Positions 15,453 to 25,113 of a stretch of 64,000 nt of DNA are shown here, one piece after another (the first letter of the stretch is position 1; every line of letters starts with the position of its first letter). This DNA comes from Antiquaquibacter soli. GTDB taxonomy: Bacteria > Actinomycetota > Actinomycetes > Actinomycetales > Microbacteriaceae. The stretch spans positions 310,001-374,000 of the forward strand of contig NZ_JAUQUB010000002.1 of NCBI RefSeq assembly GCF_030580675.1. Direction: 5' to 3'. A program made the translations under genes and the position numbers. Under the pieces are notes generated by a model that was not told the origin of the DNA, ran no database searches, and saw nothing but the letters and a program-made list of their open reading frames with translations.

Positions 15453-17567
15453 GTGGCACAGGACGTGCTCACCGACCTCAAGAAGGTCCGCAACTTCGGC
15501 ATCATGGCGCACATCGATGCCGGTAAGACCACCACGACCGAGCGCATCCTGTTCTACACGGGCATCACCCACAAGATCGGCGAGGTCCACGACGGCGCCG
15601 CGACGATGGACTGGATGGCGCAGGAGCAGGAGCGCGGCATCACGATCACGTCGGCCGCGACGACCTGTTTCTGGAACAACATCCAGCTGAACATCATCGA
15701 CACCCCCGGCCACGTCGACTTCACCGTCGAGGTTGAGCGCAACCTCCGCGTCCTCGACGGCGCGGTCGCGGTGTTCGACGGCAAGGAGGGCGTGGAGCCC
15801 CAGTCCGAGACCGTGTGGCGCCAGGCCGACAAGTACGACGTGCCCCGCATCTGCTTCGTCAACAAGATGGACAAGCTCGGCGCGGACTTCTACTTCACCG
15901 TCGACACCATCATCAAGCGCCTCGGCGCGAAGCCGCTGGTCATCCAGCTCCCCATCGGCGCCGAGAGCTCCTTCGAGGGCGTCGTCGACCTGGTGGAGAT
16001 GCGCGCGCTCACGTGGCGCGGCGACGCCAAGGGCGACGTGAAGATGGGTGCCGAGTACGCGATCGAGGAGATCCCGGCCGACCTCGTCGAGAAGGCCAAC
16101 GAGTACCGCCAGGTGCTGCTCGAGACGGTCGCCGAGACGGATGACGCGCTGCTCGAGAAGTACTTCGCCGGCGAGGAGCTCACCGTCGCCGAGATCAAGG
16201 GCGCGATCCGCAAGCTCACCATCGCGAGCGAGATCTACCCGGTCCTGTGCGGCTCGGCGTTCAAGAACCGCGGCGTGCAGCCGATGCTCGACGCGGTCGT
16301 GGACTACCTCCCGTCGCCGCTCGACATGCCGGCGATCGAGGGCCACGACGTCCGCGATGAGGAGAAGGTCATCGAGCGTCACGCCGACGCGAACGAGCCG
16401 TTCTCGGCGCTCGCGTTCAAGATCATGACGCACCCGTTCTTCGGCCGCCTCACCTACATCCGGGTCTACTCGGGCAAGCTCGCCTCCGGCGAGCAGGTCG
16501 TCAACTCGACGAAGGGCAAGAAGGAGCGCATCGGGAAGATCTTCCAGATGCACGCCAACAAGGAGAACCCGGTTGACGGCGTGACCGCTGGCCACATCTA
16601 CGCGGTCATCGGCCTGAAGGACACCACCACCGGTGACACCCTGTCCGACGCGAACAACCAGGTCGTCCTCGAGTCGATGACGTTCCCGGAGCCCGTGATC
16701 GAGGTCGCCATCGAGCCGAAGACCAAGGCCGACCAGGAGAAGCTCGGCACGGCCATCCAGAAGCTCGCCGAAGAGGACCCGACGTTCCGCACCGAGCAGA
16801 ACCAGGACACCGGCCAGACCATCATCAAGGGAATGGGCGAGCTCCACCTCGACATCCTCGTGGACCGCATGAAGCGCGAGTTCAACGTCGAGGCGAACGT
16901 CGGCAAGCCGCAGGTGGCCTACCGCGAGACGATCCGTCGCACGGTCGAGAAGCACGACTACACCCACAAGAAGCAGACGGGTGGATCGGGTCAGTTCGCG
17001 AAGGTCCAGATCTCGCTCGAGCCCCTCGAGGTGACGGCGGACAAGACCTACGAGTTCGAGAGCCAGGTCACGGGTGGTCGCGTTCCGCGCGAGTACATCC
17101 CGTCGGTGGATGCGGGCTTCCAGGCCGCCATGGCGGTCGGTGTTCTCGCCGGCTACCCGATGGTGGGCGTGAAGGGCATCCTGCTCGATGGTGCTGCGCA
17201 CGACGTCGACTCCTCGGAGATGGCGTTCAAGATCGCCGGTTCCATGTCGTTCAAGGAGGCCGCCCGCAAGGCGAGCCCCGTGCTCCTCGAGCCGCTCATG
17301 GCGGTCGAGGTGCGTACTCCCGAGGAGTACATGGGCGACGTGATCGGCGACCTCAACTCCCGCCGTGGACAGATCCAGTCCATGGAGGACGCGACCGGCG
17401 TCAAGGTCGTCACGGCCAAGGTGCCTCTGTCGGAGATGTTCGGATACGTCGGTGATCTGCGGTCGAAGACCTCGGGTCGAGCGGTGTACTCGATGACGTT
17501 CGACAGCTACTCGGAAGTTCCCAAAGCGGTAGCTGACGAGATCATCCAGAAGAACAAGGGCGATTGA
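15453..17567 (+). CDS. fusA: Elongation factor G
   Basis: 704 residues. G1 [10 protein letters not shown] (K25), G3 DTPGHVDF and G4 NKMDK are all present, and domains II-V follow. It catalyses GTP-driven translocation and, with ribosome recycling factor, subunit splitting. GTG start after TAAGGAAACCCC. Codon use is strongly biased, as for other translation genes here. The opposite strand is open over nearly the whole length, an expected artefact of high GC. Confidence 0.98.
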   Translation: MAQDVLTDLKKVRNFGIMAHIDAGKTTTTERILFYTGITHKIGEVHDGAATMDWMAQEQERGITITSAATTCFWNNIQLNIIDTPGHVDFTVEVERNLRVLDGAVAVFDGKEGVEPQSETVWRQADKYDVPRICFVNKMDKLGADFYFTVDTIIKRLGAKPLVIQLPIGAESSFEGVVDLVEMRALTWRGDAKGDVKMGAEYAIEEIPADLVEKANEYRQVLLETVAETDDALLEKYFAGEELTVAEIKGAIRKLTIASEIYPVLCGSAFKNRGVQPMLDAVVDYLPSPLDMPAIEGHDVRDEEKVIERHADANEPFSALAFKIMTHPFFGRLTYIRVYSGKLASGEQVVNSTKGKKERIGKIFQMHANKENPVDGVTAGHIYAVIGLKDTTTGDTLSDANNQVVLESMTFPEPVIEVAIEPKTKADQEKLGTAIQKLAEEDPTFRTEQNQDTGQTIIKGMGELHLDILVDRMKREFNVEANVGKPQVAYRETIRRTVEKHDYTHKKQTGGSGQFAKVQISLEPLEVTADKTYEFESQVTGGRVPREYIPSVDAGFQAAMAVGVLAGYPMVGVKGILLDGAAHDVDSSEMAFKIAGSMSFKEAARKASPVLLEPLMAVEVRTPEEYMGDVIGDLNSRRGQIQSMEDATGVKVVTAKVPLSEMFGYVGDLRSKTSGRAVYSMTFDSYSEVPKAVADEIIQKNKGD

Positions 17568-17579
17568 CGTAGTCAATCG

Positions 17580-17637
17580 CCGGAGGGATTCCGGTGCTCG
17601 CACCGGCATTCCTCCGGTTACGAGGTACACCACCTCG
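17580..17637 (+). promoter_or_regulatory. Two consecutive hairpins between fusA and tuf
   Basis: 17580-17617 forms CCGGAGG/CCTCCGG outside and CCGGTG/CACCGG inside with loop CTCG, separated by a small internal loop. 17621-17637 forms CGAGGT/ACCTCG with loop ACACC. No T-tract follows. Together they look like an attenuator or processing region that lets tuf be expressed at a different level from fusA. Confidence 0.55.
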
Positions 17638-17683
17638 TGCCTACGGCAGATTCAACTAAAGTAACTACATCCCAATCGCCGAA

Positions 17684-17706
17684 GCATCCGGAAACCATCC
17701 GGATGC
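17684..17706. promoter_or_regulatory. Inverted repeat in the tuf leader
   Basis: GCATCCGG and CCGGATGC are perfect 8-bp arms 7 bp apart, ending 30 bp before the tuf start codon. It could be a leader hairpin near the ribosome-binding site or an operator. Confidence 0.4.
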
Positions 17707-17736
17707 CGAAGCACCGAGTCCTGAGGAGGACCCACA

Positions 17737-18930
17737 GTGGCTAAGGCCAAGTTCGAGCGGAGCAAGCCGCACGTCAACGTCGGAACCATCGGTCACGTCG
17801 ACCACGGCAAGACGACCCTCACGGCGGCGATCTCCAAGGTTCTCGCCGACAAGTACCCGTCGGCGACCAACGTGCAGCGCGACTTCGCGTCGATCGACTC
17901 GGCTCCGGAGGAGCGTCAGCGCGGTATCACGATCAACATCTCGCACGTCGAGTACGAGACCCCGAAGCGTCACTACGCTCACGTCGACGCCCCGGGTCAC
18001 GCCGACTACATCAAGAACATGATCACCGGTGCGGCCCAGATGGACGGCGCGATCCTCGTGGTCGCGGCGACCGACGGCCCGATGGCGCAGACCCGCGAGC
18101 ACGTGCTGCTCGCCAAGCAGGTCGGCGTGCCGTACCTGCTCGTCGCGCTCAACAAGTCCGACATGGTCGAGGACGAGGAGATCCTGGAGCTCGTCGAGCT
18201 CGAGGTCCGCGAGCTCCTCTCCAGCCAGGGCTTCGACGGCGACAACGCTCCCGTCGTGCGCGTCTCGGGCCTCAAGGCCCTCGAGGGTGACGAGAAGTGG
18301 ACCCAGTCCATCCTCGACCTCATGGACGCCGTCGACGAGTCCGTTCCGGACCCGGTGCGCGACAAGGACAAGCCGTTCCTCATGCCCATCGAGGACGTCT
18401 TCACGATCACCGGTCGTGGAACCGTCGTCACGGGCCGCGCCGAGCGTGGCACCCTCGCCATCAACTCGGACGTCGAGATCGTCGGCATCCGCCCCACGCA
18501 GAAGACCACCGTCACGGGTATCGAGATGTTCCACAAGCAGCTCGACGAGGCCTGGGCCGGCGAGAACTGCGGTCTCCTGCTCCGTGGTACGAAGCGTGAG
18601 GACGTCGAGCGCGGCCAGGTCGTCGTGAAGCCGGGTTCGGTTACGCCGCACACCGACTTCGAGGGCACCGCGTACATCCTGTCCAAGGACGAGGGCGGGC
18701 GTCACAACCCGTTCTACGCGAACTACCGCCCGCAGTTCTACTTCCGCACCACCGACGTCACCGGCGTCATCACGCTGCCCGAGGGCACCGAGATGGTCAT
18801 GCCCGGCGACACCACCGACATGACGGTCGCGCTCATCCAGCCGATCGCCATGGAGGAGGGCCTCGGCTTCGCCATCCGTGAGGGTGGCCGCACCGTGGGC
18901 GCCGGCAAGGTGACCAAGATCATCAAGTAG
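17737..18930 (+). CDS. tuf: Elongation factor Tu
   Basis: 397 residues with G1 GHVDHGKTT (K25), G3 DAPGHADY and G4 NKSDM. It delivers aminoacyl-tRNA to the ribosome as the GTP complex. GTG start after GAGGAGGACCCACA. It has its own leader with two inverted repeats and is followed by a strong terminator, so it can also be made separately from the rest of the str operon. Confidence 0.98.
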   Translation: MAKAKFERSKPHVNVGTIGHVDHGKTTLTAAISKVLADKYPSATNVQRDFASIDSAPEERQRGITINISHVEYETPKRHYAHVDAPGHADYIKNMITGAAQMDGAILVVAATDGPMAQTREHVLLAKQVGVPYLLVALNKSDMVEDEEILELVELEVRELLSSQGFDGDNAPVVRVSGLKALEGDEKWTQSILDLMDAVDESVPDPVRDKDKPFLMPIEDVFTITGRGTVVTGRAERGTLAINSDVEIVGIRPTQKTTVTGIEMFHKQLDEAWAGENCGLLLRGTKREDVERGQVVVKPGSVTPHTDFEGTAYILSKDEGGRHNPFYANYRPQFYFRTTDVTGVITLPEGTEMVMPGDTTDMTVALIQPIAMEEGLGFAIREGGRTVGAGKVTKIIK

Positions 18931-18958
18931 TTCTGAGCTCCATCAGGAGCACACGACA

Positions 18959-18984
18959 GGGGTCGGGCCTTCGGGTCCGACCCC
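18959..18984 (+). terminator. Terminator of the str operon
   Basis: An 11-bp stem with one G-T pair, a UUCG-type tetraloop and a following TTCGTCGTT. Confidence 0.85.
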
Positions 18985-19003
18985 TTCGTCGTTCCGGCAC
19001 CGT

Positions 19004-19066
19004 CCTGCGCGGGTGCTGATCCTGCGCGGGTGCTGATGCTGGGCGCGGGTGCTCTGGCACCCGCGC
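19004..19066. repeat. 17-bp tandem repeat plus inverted copy
   Basis: CCTGCGCGGGTGCTGAT occurs twice in a row (19004-19020, 19021-19037). A third, diverged copy (GCGCGGGTGC at 19043) pairs perfectly over 10 bp with an inverted copy at 19057-19066 (loop TCTG). The rest of the 268-bp gap between tuf and the next gene shows nothing recognisable. The hairpin may back up the tuf terminator. Confidence 0.6.
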
Positions 19067-19198
19067 GCGGCACCGACTCCCGCGCGCACCAGTCGCGGAC
19101 TCGGGCGCACCGCTCCTCCCCAGATTGTCCCTCTCCCTCAAGTCCACGATCCCTCTCGCTCCGTGCAACCGATCTCTGCGGGACTTCATGCTGGGCGG

Positions 19199-20155
19199 AT
19201 GTCTCCAACCGATCCCGTTGTCATAACGGCGGCCGCCATCGACCCGCTCCTCTCGGCGTCCGAGCGCCGATCCCGCGTGCGGTCGGGAACTCTGGTCCGG
19301 GTTCGGCGTGGTGCCTACGCTCTCGGCTCTGACTGGGCCGCCTCAAGCGCGGACGATCGCTATCGGGCGGTGATCCGCGCGGCGGCGACCGCCCAACGAG
19401 AGCAGCGAGTGTTCTCGCACCAGTCGGCGGCGGCTCTGTGGGGTCTGCCGAACATCGGGCCGTGGCCCGACGATGTCCATCTCCTCGTCCCGAAGACCAC
19501 TGGGGGTCGATCTGATCCGGGCGTCCGCAGGCACGCATTGGGCGTCGACGACCGGGATGTCACCGTGATCGACGGCATCGCCGTGACGACCCTCGCTAGG
19601 ACGCTCGTCGATCTCGCCGCCACCTCTCCTGTCTACAGCGCCGTGGCTGCATTGGATGCGGCGTTCTTCACCCCACGGTTCGGATCCGGCCCCCTGATCA
19701 CCAGGGATGCGGTGCTCGACCAGTGGGACCGGCAGGGGCCTTTTCGCGGATTCCGGCGCGCTCACCGCTTGATCGAGTTCGCGGAGACGGGAGCGGCCTC
19801 TCCTTCCGAGTCCGGCAGCCGGGTGACGATGGCTGTGCTCGGCTTCCCCGCTCCCGAACTCCAGCACCACTTCCTGGTCGATGGCGGCGACGCGTGGACC
19901 GACTTCTTCTGGGAGTCCGTCAGGGGGGTGGGAGAGTGCGACGGTGAGACGAAATACGAGGACCCGGAGTTCCTCCGCGGCCGAAGCGTCGCAGAGGTAG
20001 TCCGCGCGGAGAAGCGACGCGAAGATGCGATCCGCCGCCAGGTCCGAGGTTTCCAACGGTGGGGCAGCGCGGAGGCATTCTCGCCGAGAGCGCTTCGACC
20101 CCAGCTCCTCGAGCTGGGTCTGGTGCCCGGGGTGCCCCGCTTGCGCGGGAGGTGA
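19199..20155 (+). CDS. AbiEi-like / DUF559-like protein (orphan)
   Basis: 318 residues. The N-terminal ~100 residues match the pattern of AbiEi-type winged-helix domains (RRSRVRSGTLVRVRRGAYAL, then FSHQSAAALWGLP). The C-terminal part has DFFW (D235) followed by GECDGETKY (E246, D248, K252) and a helical tail. This resembles the PD-(D/E)xK nuclease core of DUF559/Vsr-like proteins. No AbiEii toxin partner lies nearby. These proteins are common in actinobacteria and of unproven function. The ATG at the cleanest domain boundary was taken; the frame is open 50 codons further upstream. Codon use is less biased than in flanking translation genes. Confidence 0.7.
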   Translation: MSPTDPVVITAAAIDPLLSASERRSRVRSGTLVRVRRGAYALGSDWAASSADDRYRAVIRAAATAQREQRVFSHQSAAALWGLPNIGPWPDDVHLLVPKTTGGRSDPGVRRHALGVDDRDVTVIDGIAVTTLARTLVDLAATSPVYSAVAALDAAFFTPRFGSGPLITRDAVLDQWDRQGPFRGFRRAHRLIEFAETGAASPSESGSRVTMAVLGFPAPELQHHFLVDGGDAWTDFFWESVRGVGECDGETKYEDPEFLRGRSVAEVVRAEKRREDAIRRQVRGFQRWGSAEAFSPRALRPQLLELGLVPGVPRLRGR

Positions 20156-20161
20156 TGCCGA

Positions 20162-20223
20162 GCGCGGGAGGCCTGGCTCCCGCGCCGGGCAGTAGCTCCC
20201 GCGCGCGCGGGCGAACGGGAGCT
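20162..20223. terminator. Two hairpins between convergent genes
   Basis: GCGCGGGAG/CTCCCGCGC (20162-20170 with 20177-20185, loop GCCTGG) and AGCTCCCG/CGGGAGCT (20194-20201 with 20216-20223). They fill the 73-bp gap between the converging AbiEi-like and IclR genes and can serve both directions. Confidence 0.65.
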
Positions 20224-20228
20224 CGCCC

Positions 20229-20990
20229 CTACCGCTGCCCGGCCAACCGGGCGGTGAGGGCGTCGGCGGCGGCCACCACCGCCCGGCCGAGGGCGTCCGC
20301 GTCGTGGTCGGAGTCGCGCCGATACGTGAGCCCGATCGCGGCGGTCGGGTACCCGTTGCGGTCGAGGGCGGATGCCGCGACAGAGGCGTACTCGTCCGTG
20401 ACATCCCCTTCCTCCACCGCCCAGCCGCGCTCCCGCGCCGCGTCGAGGAGGCGGTCGAGCTCGCCGAGCGTGGACGGCCCCGCGGATGCCCGGCGCACGA
20501 GCCGATCACGCGACGGGTAGATCGCCCGCACCTGCTCGTGCGGGAGCCGCGCGAGCATCGCGCGCCCGGTCGCCGTGAGGTGCGCGGGGAGCCGCACCCC
20601 GACCGCCGACACCGTCGTGGGCGCCCGGAACCCCTGCGCCCGCCCGGCGTACATCACGTCGGCCCCGCTCAGCACGGCAAGGTGCGCGACCACGGGAGTG
20701 GGCGAGCGCGCGACGAGGTCGTCGAGGAGCGGTCGGGCGAGTCGGCCGAGCTGCTCGCTGCGCAGTGCCGACGTGCCGATCTCGGAGACGAGGCCGGACA
20801 GTCCGTAGGTGCGGTCCTCGGGGTAGTGCACGACGAAGCCCTCGTCCATCATGACGGCGAGCAGCTGGTACGCCGAGGAGCGCGGCAGCCCGAGGTCGCG
20901 GGCGAGCGTGGCGGCGCCGACGGGCCCGCGGCGGCGGGCGAGGTAGCGGAGGATGGCGAGGGTGCTTCGCGCGGCCGGGATCTGGGGCAT
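20229..20990 (-). CDS. IclR-family transcriptional regulator, probable hut regulator
   Basis: 253 residues: a winged helix-turn-helix (about 8-65, with LARDLGLPRSSAYQLLAVM as the recognition part) and an IclR effector-binding domain (about 75-250, with HLTATGRAMLARLP). It faces the hutHUGI operon across 81 bp that contain a perfect palindrome. By position it most likely senses histidine or urocanate and controls that operon and itself. GGAG lies about 9 nt before the ATG. The true effector cannot be seen in the sequence. Confidence 0.88.
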   Translation of the reverse strand: MPQIPAARSTLAILRYLARRRGPVGAATLARDLGLPRSSAYQLLAVMMDEGFVVHYPEDRTYGLSGLVSEIGTSALRSEQLGRLARPLLDDLVARSPTPVVAHLAVLSGADVMYAGRAQGFRAPTTVSAVGVRLPAHLTATGRAMLARLPHEQVRAIYPSRDRLVRRASAGPSTLGELDRLLDAARERGWAVEEGDVTDEYASVAASALDRNGYPTAAIGLTYRRDSDHDADALGRAVVAAADALTARLAGQR

Positions 20991-21000
20991 CCGTCGCTCC

Positions 21001-21018
21001 TGTCTGATATCTCAGACA
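21001..21018. promoter_or_regulatory. Palindromic operator between the IclR gene and hutH
   Basis: TGTCTGA and TCAGACA are perfect arms around TATC. The site lies 10 bp from the IclR start codon and 53 bp from hutH, so a bound dimer would affect both. IclR proteins typically bind short palindromes of this kind. Confidence 0.7.
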
Positions 21019-21071
21019 CAGTATCTCCGCTCGGCCTCCCGCGCACGCGCTCGGCGGCGTTCACTGGTCGC

Positions 21072-22598
21072 ATGCAGTCAGTCGTCGTCGGTGTCGGTCC
21101 CCTGTCGGTCGAGGAGGTCGTGGCGGTCGCGCGCGGCGGCGCGCCCGTCGAGCTCGCCCCCGACGCGATCGACGCGATGGCGGCATCCCGCTCGGTGATC
21201 GAGTCGCTCGCCGACGACCCGCAGCCGCACTACGGCATCTCGACGGGCTTTGGCGCCCTCGCGACGAAGCACATCCCACTCGACCGCCGGATGGAGCTGC
21301 AGCGCTCCCTCGTCCGCAGCCACGCCGCGAGCTCGGGCCCGGAGGTCGAGGGCGAGGTGGTGCGGGCGACGATGCTCCTGCGCCTGTCCACCCTCGCCAC
21401 GGGCCGCACGGGGGTCCGCCCGCTCGTCGCGACAACCTACGCGGCGATCCTCAACGCCGGCATCACGCCCATCGTCGGCGAGTACGGCAGTCTCGGCTGC
21501 TCCGGCGACCTGGCACCTCTCGCCCACCTCGCGCTCGCGGCCATGGGGGAGGGCGATGTTCGCGCCGACGGCGAGCTCGTCCCCGCGGCGACCGCCCTCG
21601 AGCGCGCCGGGATCGAGCCGCTCGTCCTCCGCGAGAAGGAGGGCCTGGCCCTCATCAACGGCACCGACGGGATGCTCGGGATGCTGTGCCTCGCGCTCGC
21701 GGACCTCGACCGCCTCCTCACCACCGCCGATCTCGCCGCCGCCGCCTCCATCGAGGGTCTCGCGGGCACGGACGCGGTGCTCGCCGCCGACCTGCAGGCG
21801 CTGCGCCCGCACCCGGGCCAGGCGGTGAGCGCCGCGACGATGCGCCGCGCCCTCGACGGGTCGGGGGCGATCGCGTCGCACCGCGCCACCGGGTTCACCC
21901 GAGTGCAGGACGCCTACTCGCTGCGCTGCGCCCCGCAAGTGCACGGCGCCGCCCGGGACACCGTCGACCACGCGCGCCGAGTGGCGGCAGCGGAGCTCGC
22001 GAGCGCGATCGACAACCCCGTGGTCACCCTCGACGGCCGCGTCGAGTCGAACGGCAACTTCCACGGCGCGCCCGTCGGCTACGTGCTCGACTTCCTCGCG
22101 ATCGCCGTCGCGGATGTCGCGAGCATGAGCGAGCGGCGCACCGACCGGTTCCTCGACAAGAGCCGCAACGGCGGGCTCACCCCGTTCCTCGCCCACGATC
22201 CGGGAGTGGACTCGGGCCACATGATCGCGCAGTACACGCAAGCGGGAATCGTGAGCGAGCTGAAGCGGCTCGCGGTACCGGCATCCGTCGACTCGATCCC
22301 GACGAGCGCGATGCAGGAGGACCACGTGTCGATGGGGTGGTCGGCGGCCCGCAAGCTGCGCCGCAGCCTCGACGGACTCACTCGCGTGCTCGCGATCGAG
22401 ATCATGACCGCGGTGCGCGGCATCGAGCTGCGGGGGGAGCGGCCGGCACCGATCACGGGGGCGCTCGTGGAGGTCGTGCGCCGGGTCATCCCGCCGGCCG
22501 GGCCCGACCGCTACCTCGCCCCCGATATCGCCGCGGCGGTCGAGCTCGTCGCGACCGGCGCGGTCCTCGCCCCCCTCACCGAGAAGGAGCCCGCATGA
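21072..22598 (+). CDS. hutH: Histidine ammonia-lyase
   Basis: 508 residues. It removes ammonia from histidine to give urocanate, the first step of histidine utilisation. The MIO cofactor loop reads [14 protein letters not shown] (C143-S144-G145), so the cofactor would form from Cys-Ser-Gly and not the textbook Ala-Ser-Gly. Other family motifs ([30 protein letters not shown] near 310) are intact. No good ribosome-binding site precedes the ATG. Its stop overlaps the hutU ATG (ATGA). First gene of a four-gene coupled operon. Confidence 0.95.
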   Translation: MQSVVVGVGPLSVEEVVAVARGGAPVELAPDAIDAMAASRSVIESLADDPQPHYGISTGFGALATKHIPLDRRMELQRSLVRSHAASSGPEVEGEVVRATMLLRLSTLATGRTGVRPLVATTYAAILNAGITPIVGEYGSLGCSGDLAPLAHLALAAMGEGDVRADGELVPAATALERAGIEPLVLREKEGLALINGTDGMLGMLCLALADLDRLLTTADLAAAASIEGLAGTDAVLAADLQALRPHPGQAVSAATMRRALDGSGAIASHRATGFTRVQDAYSLRCAPQVHGAARDTVDHARRVAAAELASAIDNPVVTLDGRVESNGNFHGAPVGYVLDFLAIAVADVASMSERRTDRFLDKSRNGGLTPFLAHDPGVDSGHMIAQYTQAGIVSELKRLAVPASVDSIPTSAMQEDHVSMGWSAARKLRRSLDGLTRVLAIEIMTAVRGIELRGERPAPITGALVEVVRRVIPPAGPDRYLAPDIAAAVELVATGAVLAPLTEKEPA

Positions 22599-24235
22599 TC
22601 ACCGCCCACCGCGGCACCGAGCTGCACACCCTGGGCTGGCCCCAGGAGGCCGCCCTGCGCATGCTGCAGAACAACCTCGACCCGGAGGTCGCCGAGCACC
22701 CCGAGCAGCTCGTCGTCTACGGCGGCACGGGCAAGGCCGCGCGTGACTGGCCGAGCTTCCACGCGATCGTGCGCAGACTGGAGTCGCTCCGGGGCGACGA
22801 GACGCTGCTCGTGCAGTCGGGCCGACCGGTCGGCGTCCTGCAGACGCACGAGTGGGCGCCGCGGGTGCTCCTCGCCAACTCGAACCTCGTCGGGGACTGG
22901 GCGAACTGGAGCGAGTTCCGCCGCCTCGAGCAGCTCGGGCTCACGATGTACGGGCAGATGACGGCGGGTTCGTGGATCTACATCGGCACGCAGGGCATCC
23001 TGCAGGGCACCTTCGAGACGTTCGCCGCCGTGGCCGCGAAGTCCTTCGGCGGCACCCTCGCCGGCACGATCACCCTCACCGCCGGTCTCGGGGGGATGGG
23101 CGGCGCGCAGCCCCTCGCCGTCACCATGAACGGCGGGGTCGCCCTGTGCGTCGATGTCGACCCGAGCCGCATCCGTCGACGGATCGACCACGGCTACCTC
23201 GATGTCGAGGCGACGAGCCTGGAGGAGGCCCTGCGTCTGGCGTACGAGGCCCGGGATGCCCGCCGCCCCCTCTCCATCGGAGTGCTCGGCAACGCCGCCG
23301 CCGTGCTCCCGGGGCTCCTCGCCCTCGGCGCGGAGATCGACATCGTCACCGACCAGACGAGCGCCCACGATCCGCTCGCCTACCTCCCGCTCGGCGTCGA
23401 GTTCGAGGACTGGGCCGACGCTCGCTCCGGCCCCGGGTTCGCCGACCGCGCGCGCGAATCCATGGCGGTGCACGTCGAGGCGATGGTGGGCTTCCTCGAT
23501 GCCGGTGCCGAGGTCTTCGACTACGGCAACAACATTCGCACCGAGGCGCTCGCGGCGGGGTTTGCTCGGGCGTTCGACTTCCCCGGTTTCGTGCCGGCGT
23601 ACATCCGGCCGCTCTTCGCGCAGGGCAAGGGGCCGTTCCGCTGGGCGGCGCTCTCCGGCGAGGCGAGCGACATCGCGAAGACCGACCAGGCGGTGCTGGA
23701 GCTCTTCCCCGAGAACGAGTCGCTGCAGCGCTGGATCCCCCTCGCCCAGAGGAAGGTGCACTTCCAGGGACTGCCGGCGCGCATCTGCTGGCTCGGCTAC
23801 GGCGAGCGGGATGTCGCGGGCCTGCGCTTCAACGACATGGTCGCCTCCGGCGAGCTCGCGGCGCCTCTCGCGATCGGCCGCGACCACCTCGACGCCGGGT
23901 CGGTGGCGAGCCCGTACCGCGAGACGGAGGCGATGCTCGACGGCTCCGACGCCATCGCCGACTGGCCGCTCCTCAACGCGCTCGTGAACACGGCGTCGGG
24001 GGCGAGCTGGGTGTCGATCCACCACGGGGGCGGCGTGGGCATCGGGCGGAGCATCCACGCCGGCCAGGTCTCGGTCGCGGACGGCACCGCGCTCGCCGCG
24101 GAGAAGCTCGCGCGCGTGCTGCGCAACGACCCCGGCATGGGCGTGATCCGGCACGTGGACGCCGGCTACCCGGAGGCGATCGCGACGGCCGAGCGCCTCG
24201 ACGTCCGCGTGCCGATGCGGGAGGGTGCGGAGTGA
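22595..24235 (+). CDS. hutU: Urocanate hydratase (urocanase)
   Basis: 546 residues, family length. It converts urocanate to imidazolone propionate using tightly bound NAD+. The glycine-rich stretch [15 protein letters not shown] (around 165-180) and the active-site region with C398 in [11 protein letters not shown] are present. ATGA coupling with hutH upstream, GTGA coupling with hutG downstream. Confidence 0.97.
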   Translation: MITAHRGTELHTLGWPQEAALRMLQNNLDPEVAEHPEQLVVYGGTGKAARDWPSFHAIVRRLESLRGDETLLVQSGRPVGVLQTHEWAPRVLLANSNLVGDWANWSEFRRLEQLGLTMYGQMTAGSWIYIGTQGILQGTFETFAAVAAKSFGGTLAGTITLTAGLGGMGGAQPLAVTMNGGVALCVDVDPSRIRRRIDHGYLDVEATSLEEALRLAYEARDARRPLSIGVLGNAAAVLPGLLALGAEIDIVTDQTSAHDPLAYLPLGVEFEDWADARSGPGFADRARESMAVHVEAMVGFLDAGAEVFDYGNNIRTEALAAGFARAFDFPGFVPAYIRPLFAQGKGPFRWAALSGEASDIAKTDQAVLELFPENESLQRWIPLAQRKVHFQGLPARICWLGYGERDVAGLRFNDMVASGELAAPLAIGRDHLDAGSVASPYRETEAMLDGSDAIADWPLLNALVNTASGASWVSIHHGGGVGIGRSIHAGQVSVADGTALAAEKLARVLRNDPGMGVIRHVDAGYPEAIATAERLDVRVPMREGAE

Positions 24236-25113
24236 CCCCGCCGGTGCCGGCTCTGCCGCACGATCCGCTGTGGCCGCGGGCCGGCGGCTGGCCGGCACCG
24301 GTGGCGGGGGAGCGGGCGGATGTCGCGGTCGCGGGCATCCCGACGTTCCGCCGGTCACTCTCGCCGACGCGCGCCGACCTCACCCCCGCCGCCGTGCGGG
24401 AGGCACTGCGTCGCTACAGTCTCGACACGGAGCTGCACATCGTCGATGCGGGCGACGCGACCGATCCGGACGCCGTCGACGCGACCGACTGGGTGGCCGC
24501 GATCGACGCCCGGGTCGTGATCGCGCTCGGCGGCGACAATTCGGCGACGGTTCCCGTGGCGCGGGGACGCGGCGCGGCCGGCCTGGTCACCGTCGACGCC
24601 CACCACGACCTCCGCGACGGCATCAGCAACGGCTCGCCCGTTCGCGAGCTCGTCGAGCTCGGGATGCCCGGCCCCGCGATCACGCAGCTCGGCATCGAGC
24701 CGCTCGCCAACTCCCGCGCCTACCGCGACCGCGCCCACGAGCTCGGCATCACGGTGATCGAGCGCGCCGAGCTCGGCATCACGGTGATCGAGCGCGCCGA
24801 GCTCGGCCGGCGCCCGATCGTCGAGCTCATGACGGAGGCGATCGACCGGGCAGCCCGGTTCGGCCCCGTGCACGTCGACCTCGACGTCGACGCGTGCGAC
24901 CGCAGCGTCGCACCGGGATGCCCGGCGTCGGTGCCGGGGGGCATCAGCGCTCTCGAGCTGCGGGCTGCGGCCCGAGCGGCGGGCGGGCATCCCGCCGTCG
25001 TCTCGGTCGACCTCACCGAGGTGGATGCCGCCGCCGACGCCCCCGACGGGCGTACTGTTCGACTCATGGCGCTGTGCGTTCTCGAGGTGATCTCCGGGGT
25101 CGCGGCGCGATGA
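24232..25113 (+). CDS. hutG: Formimidoylglutamase-type arginase-family hydrolase
   Basis: 293 residues of the ureohydrolase fold, placed to split formiminoglutamate into glutamate and formamide. Metal-site motifs are GGDNS (100-104), DAHHD (122-126) and [10 protein letters not shown] (214-223). The first is usually GGDHS, so N103 replaces a metal-ligand histidine. Residues 170-189 contain the 10-residue unit [10 protein letters not shown] twice, from an exact 30-bp duplication. GTG start coupled to hutU; ATGA coupling to hutI. The substrate is inferred from operon context, since the sequence is well diverged from characterised HutG. Confidence 0.85.
   Translation: MTPPVPALPHDPLWPRAGGWPAPVAGERADVAVAGIPTFRRSLSPTRADLTPAAVREALRRYSLDTELHIVDAGDATDPDAVDATDWVAAIDARVVIALGGDNSATVPVARGRGAAGLVTVDAHHDLRDGISNGSPVRELVELGMPGPAITQLGIEPLANSRAYRDRAHELGITVIERAELGITVIERAELGRRPIVELMTEAIDRAARFGPVHVDLDVDACDRSVAPGCPASVPGGISALELRAAARAAGGHPAVVSVDLTEVDAAADAPDGRTVRLMALCVLEVISGVAAR
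24739..24798 (+). repeat. Exact 30-bp tandem duplication inside hutG
   Basis: Two identical 30-bp units (24739-24768 and 24769-24798) plus the first 8 bases of a third copy. The reading frame is kept and ten residues are added. The absence of even synonymous differences indicates a very recent event or an assembly error. Confidence 0.95.

Noticed and set aside
15330-17633. 767-residue open frame antisense to fusA
   Set aside because: fusA is certain on the plus strand; long antisense frames also cover pilB, tuf, hutU, glmS and others and are codon-bias shadows.
19199-20155. Complete type IV toxin-antitoxin pair
   Set aside because: Only the AbiEi-like half is seen; neither neighbour resembles an AbiEii nucleotidyltransferase toxin.
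20304-21071. 256-residue upstream extension of hutH
   Set aside because: It runs antisense through the IclR gene; HutH family N-termini match the ATG at 21072.
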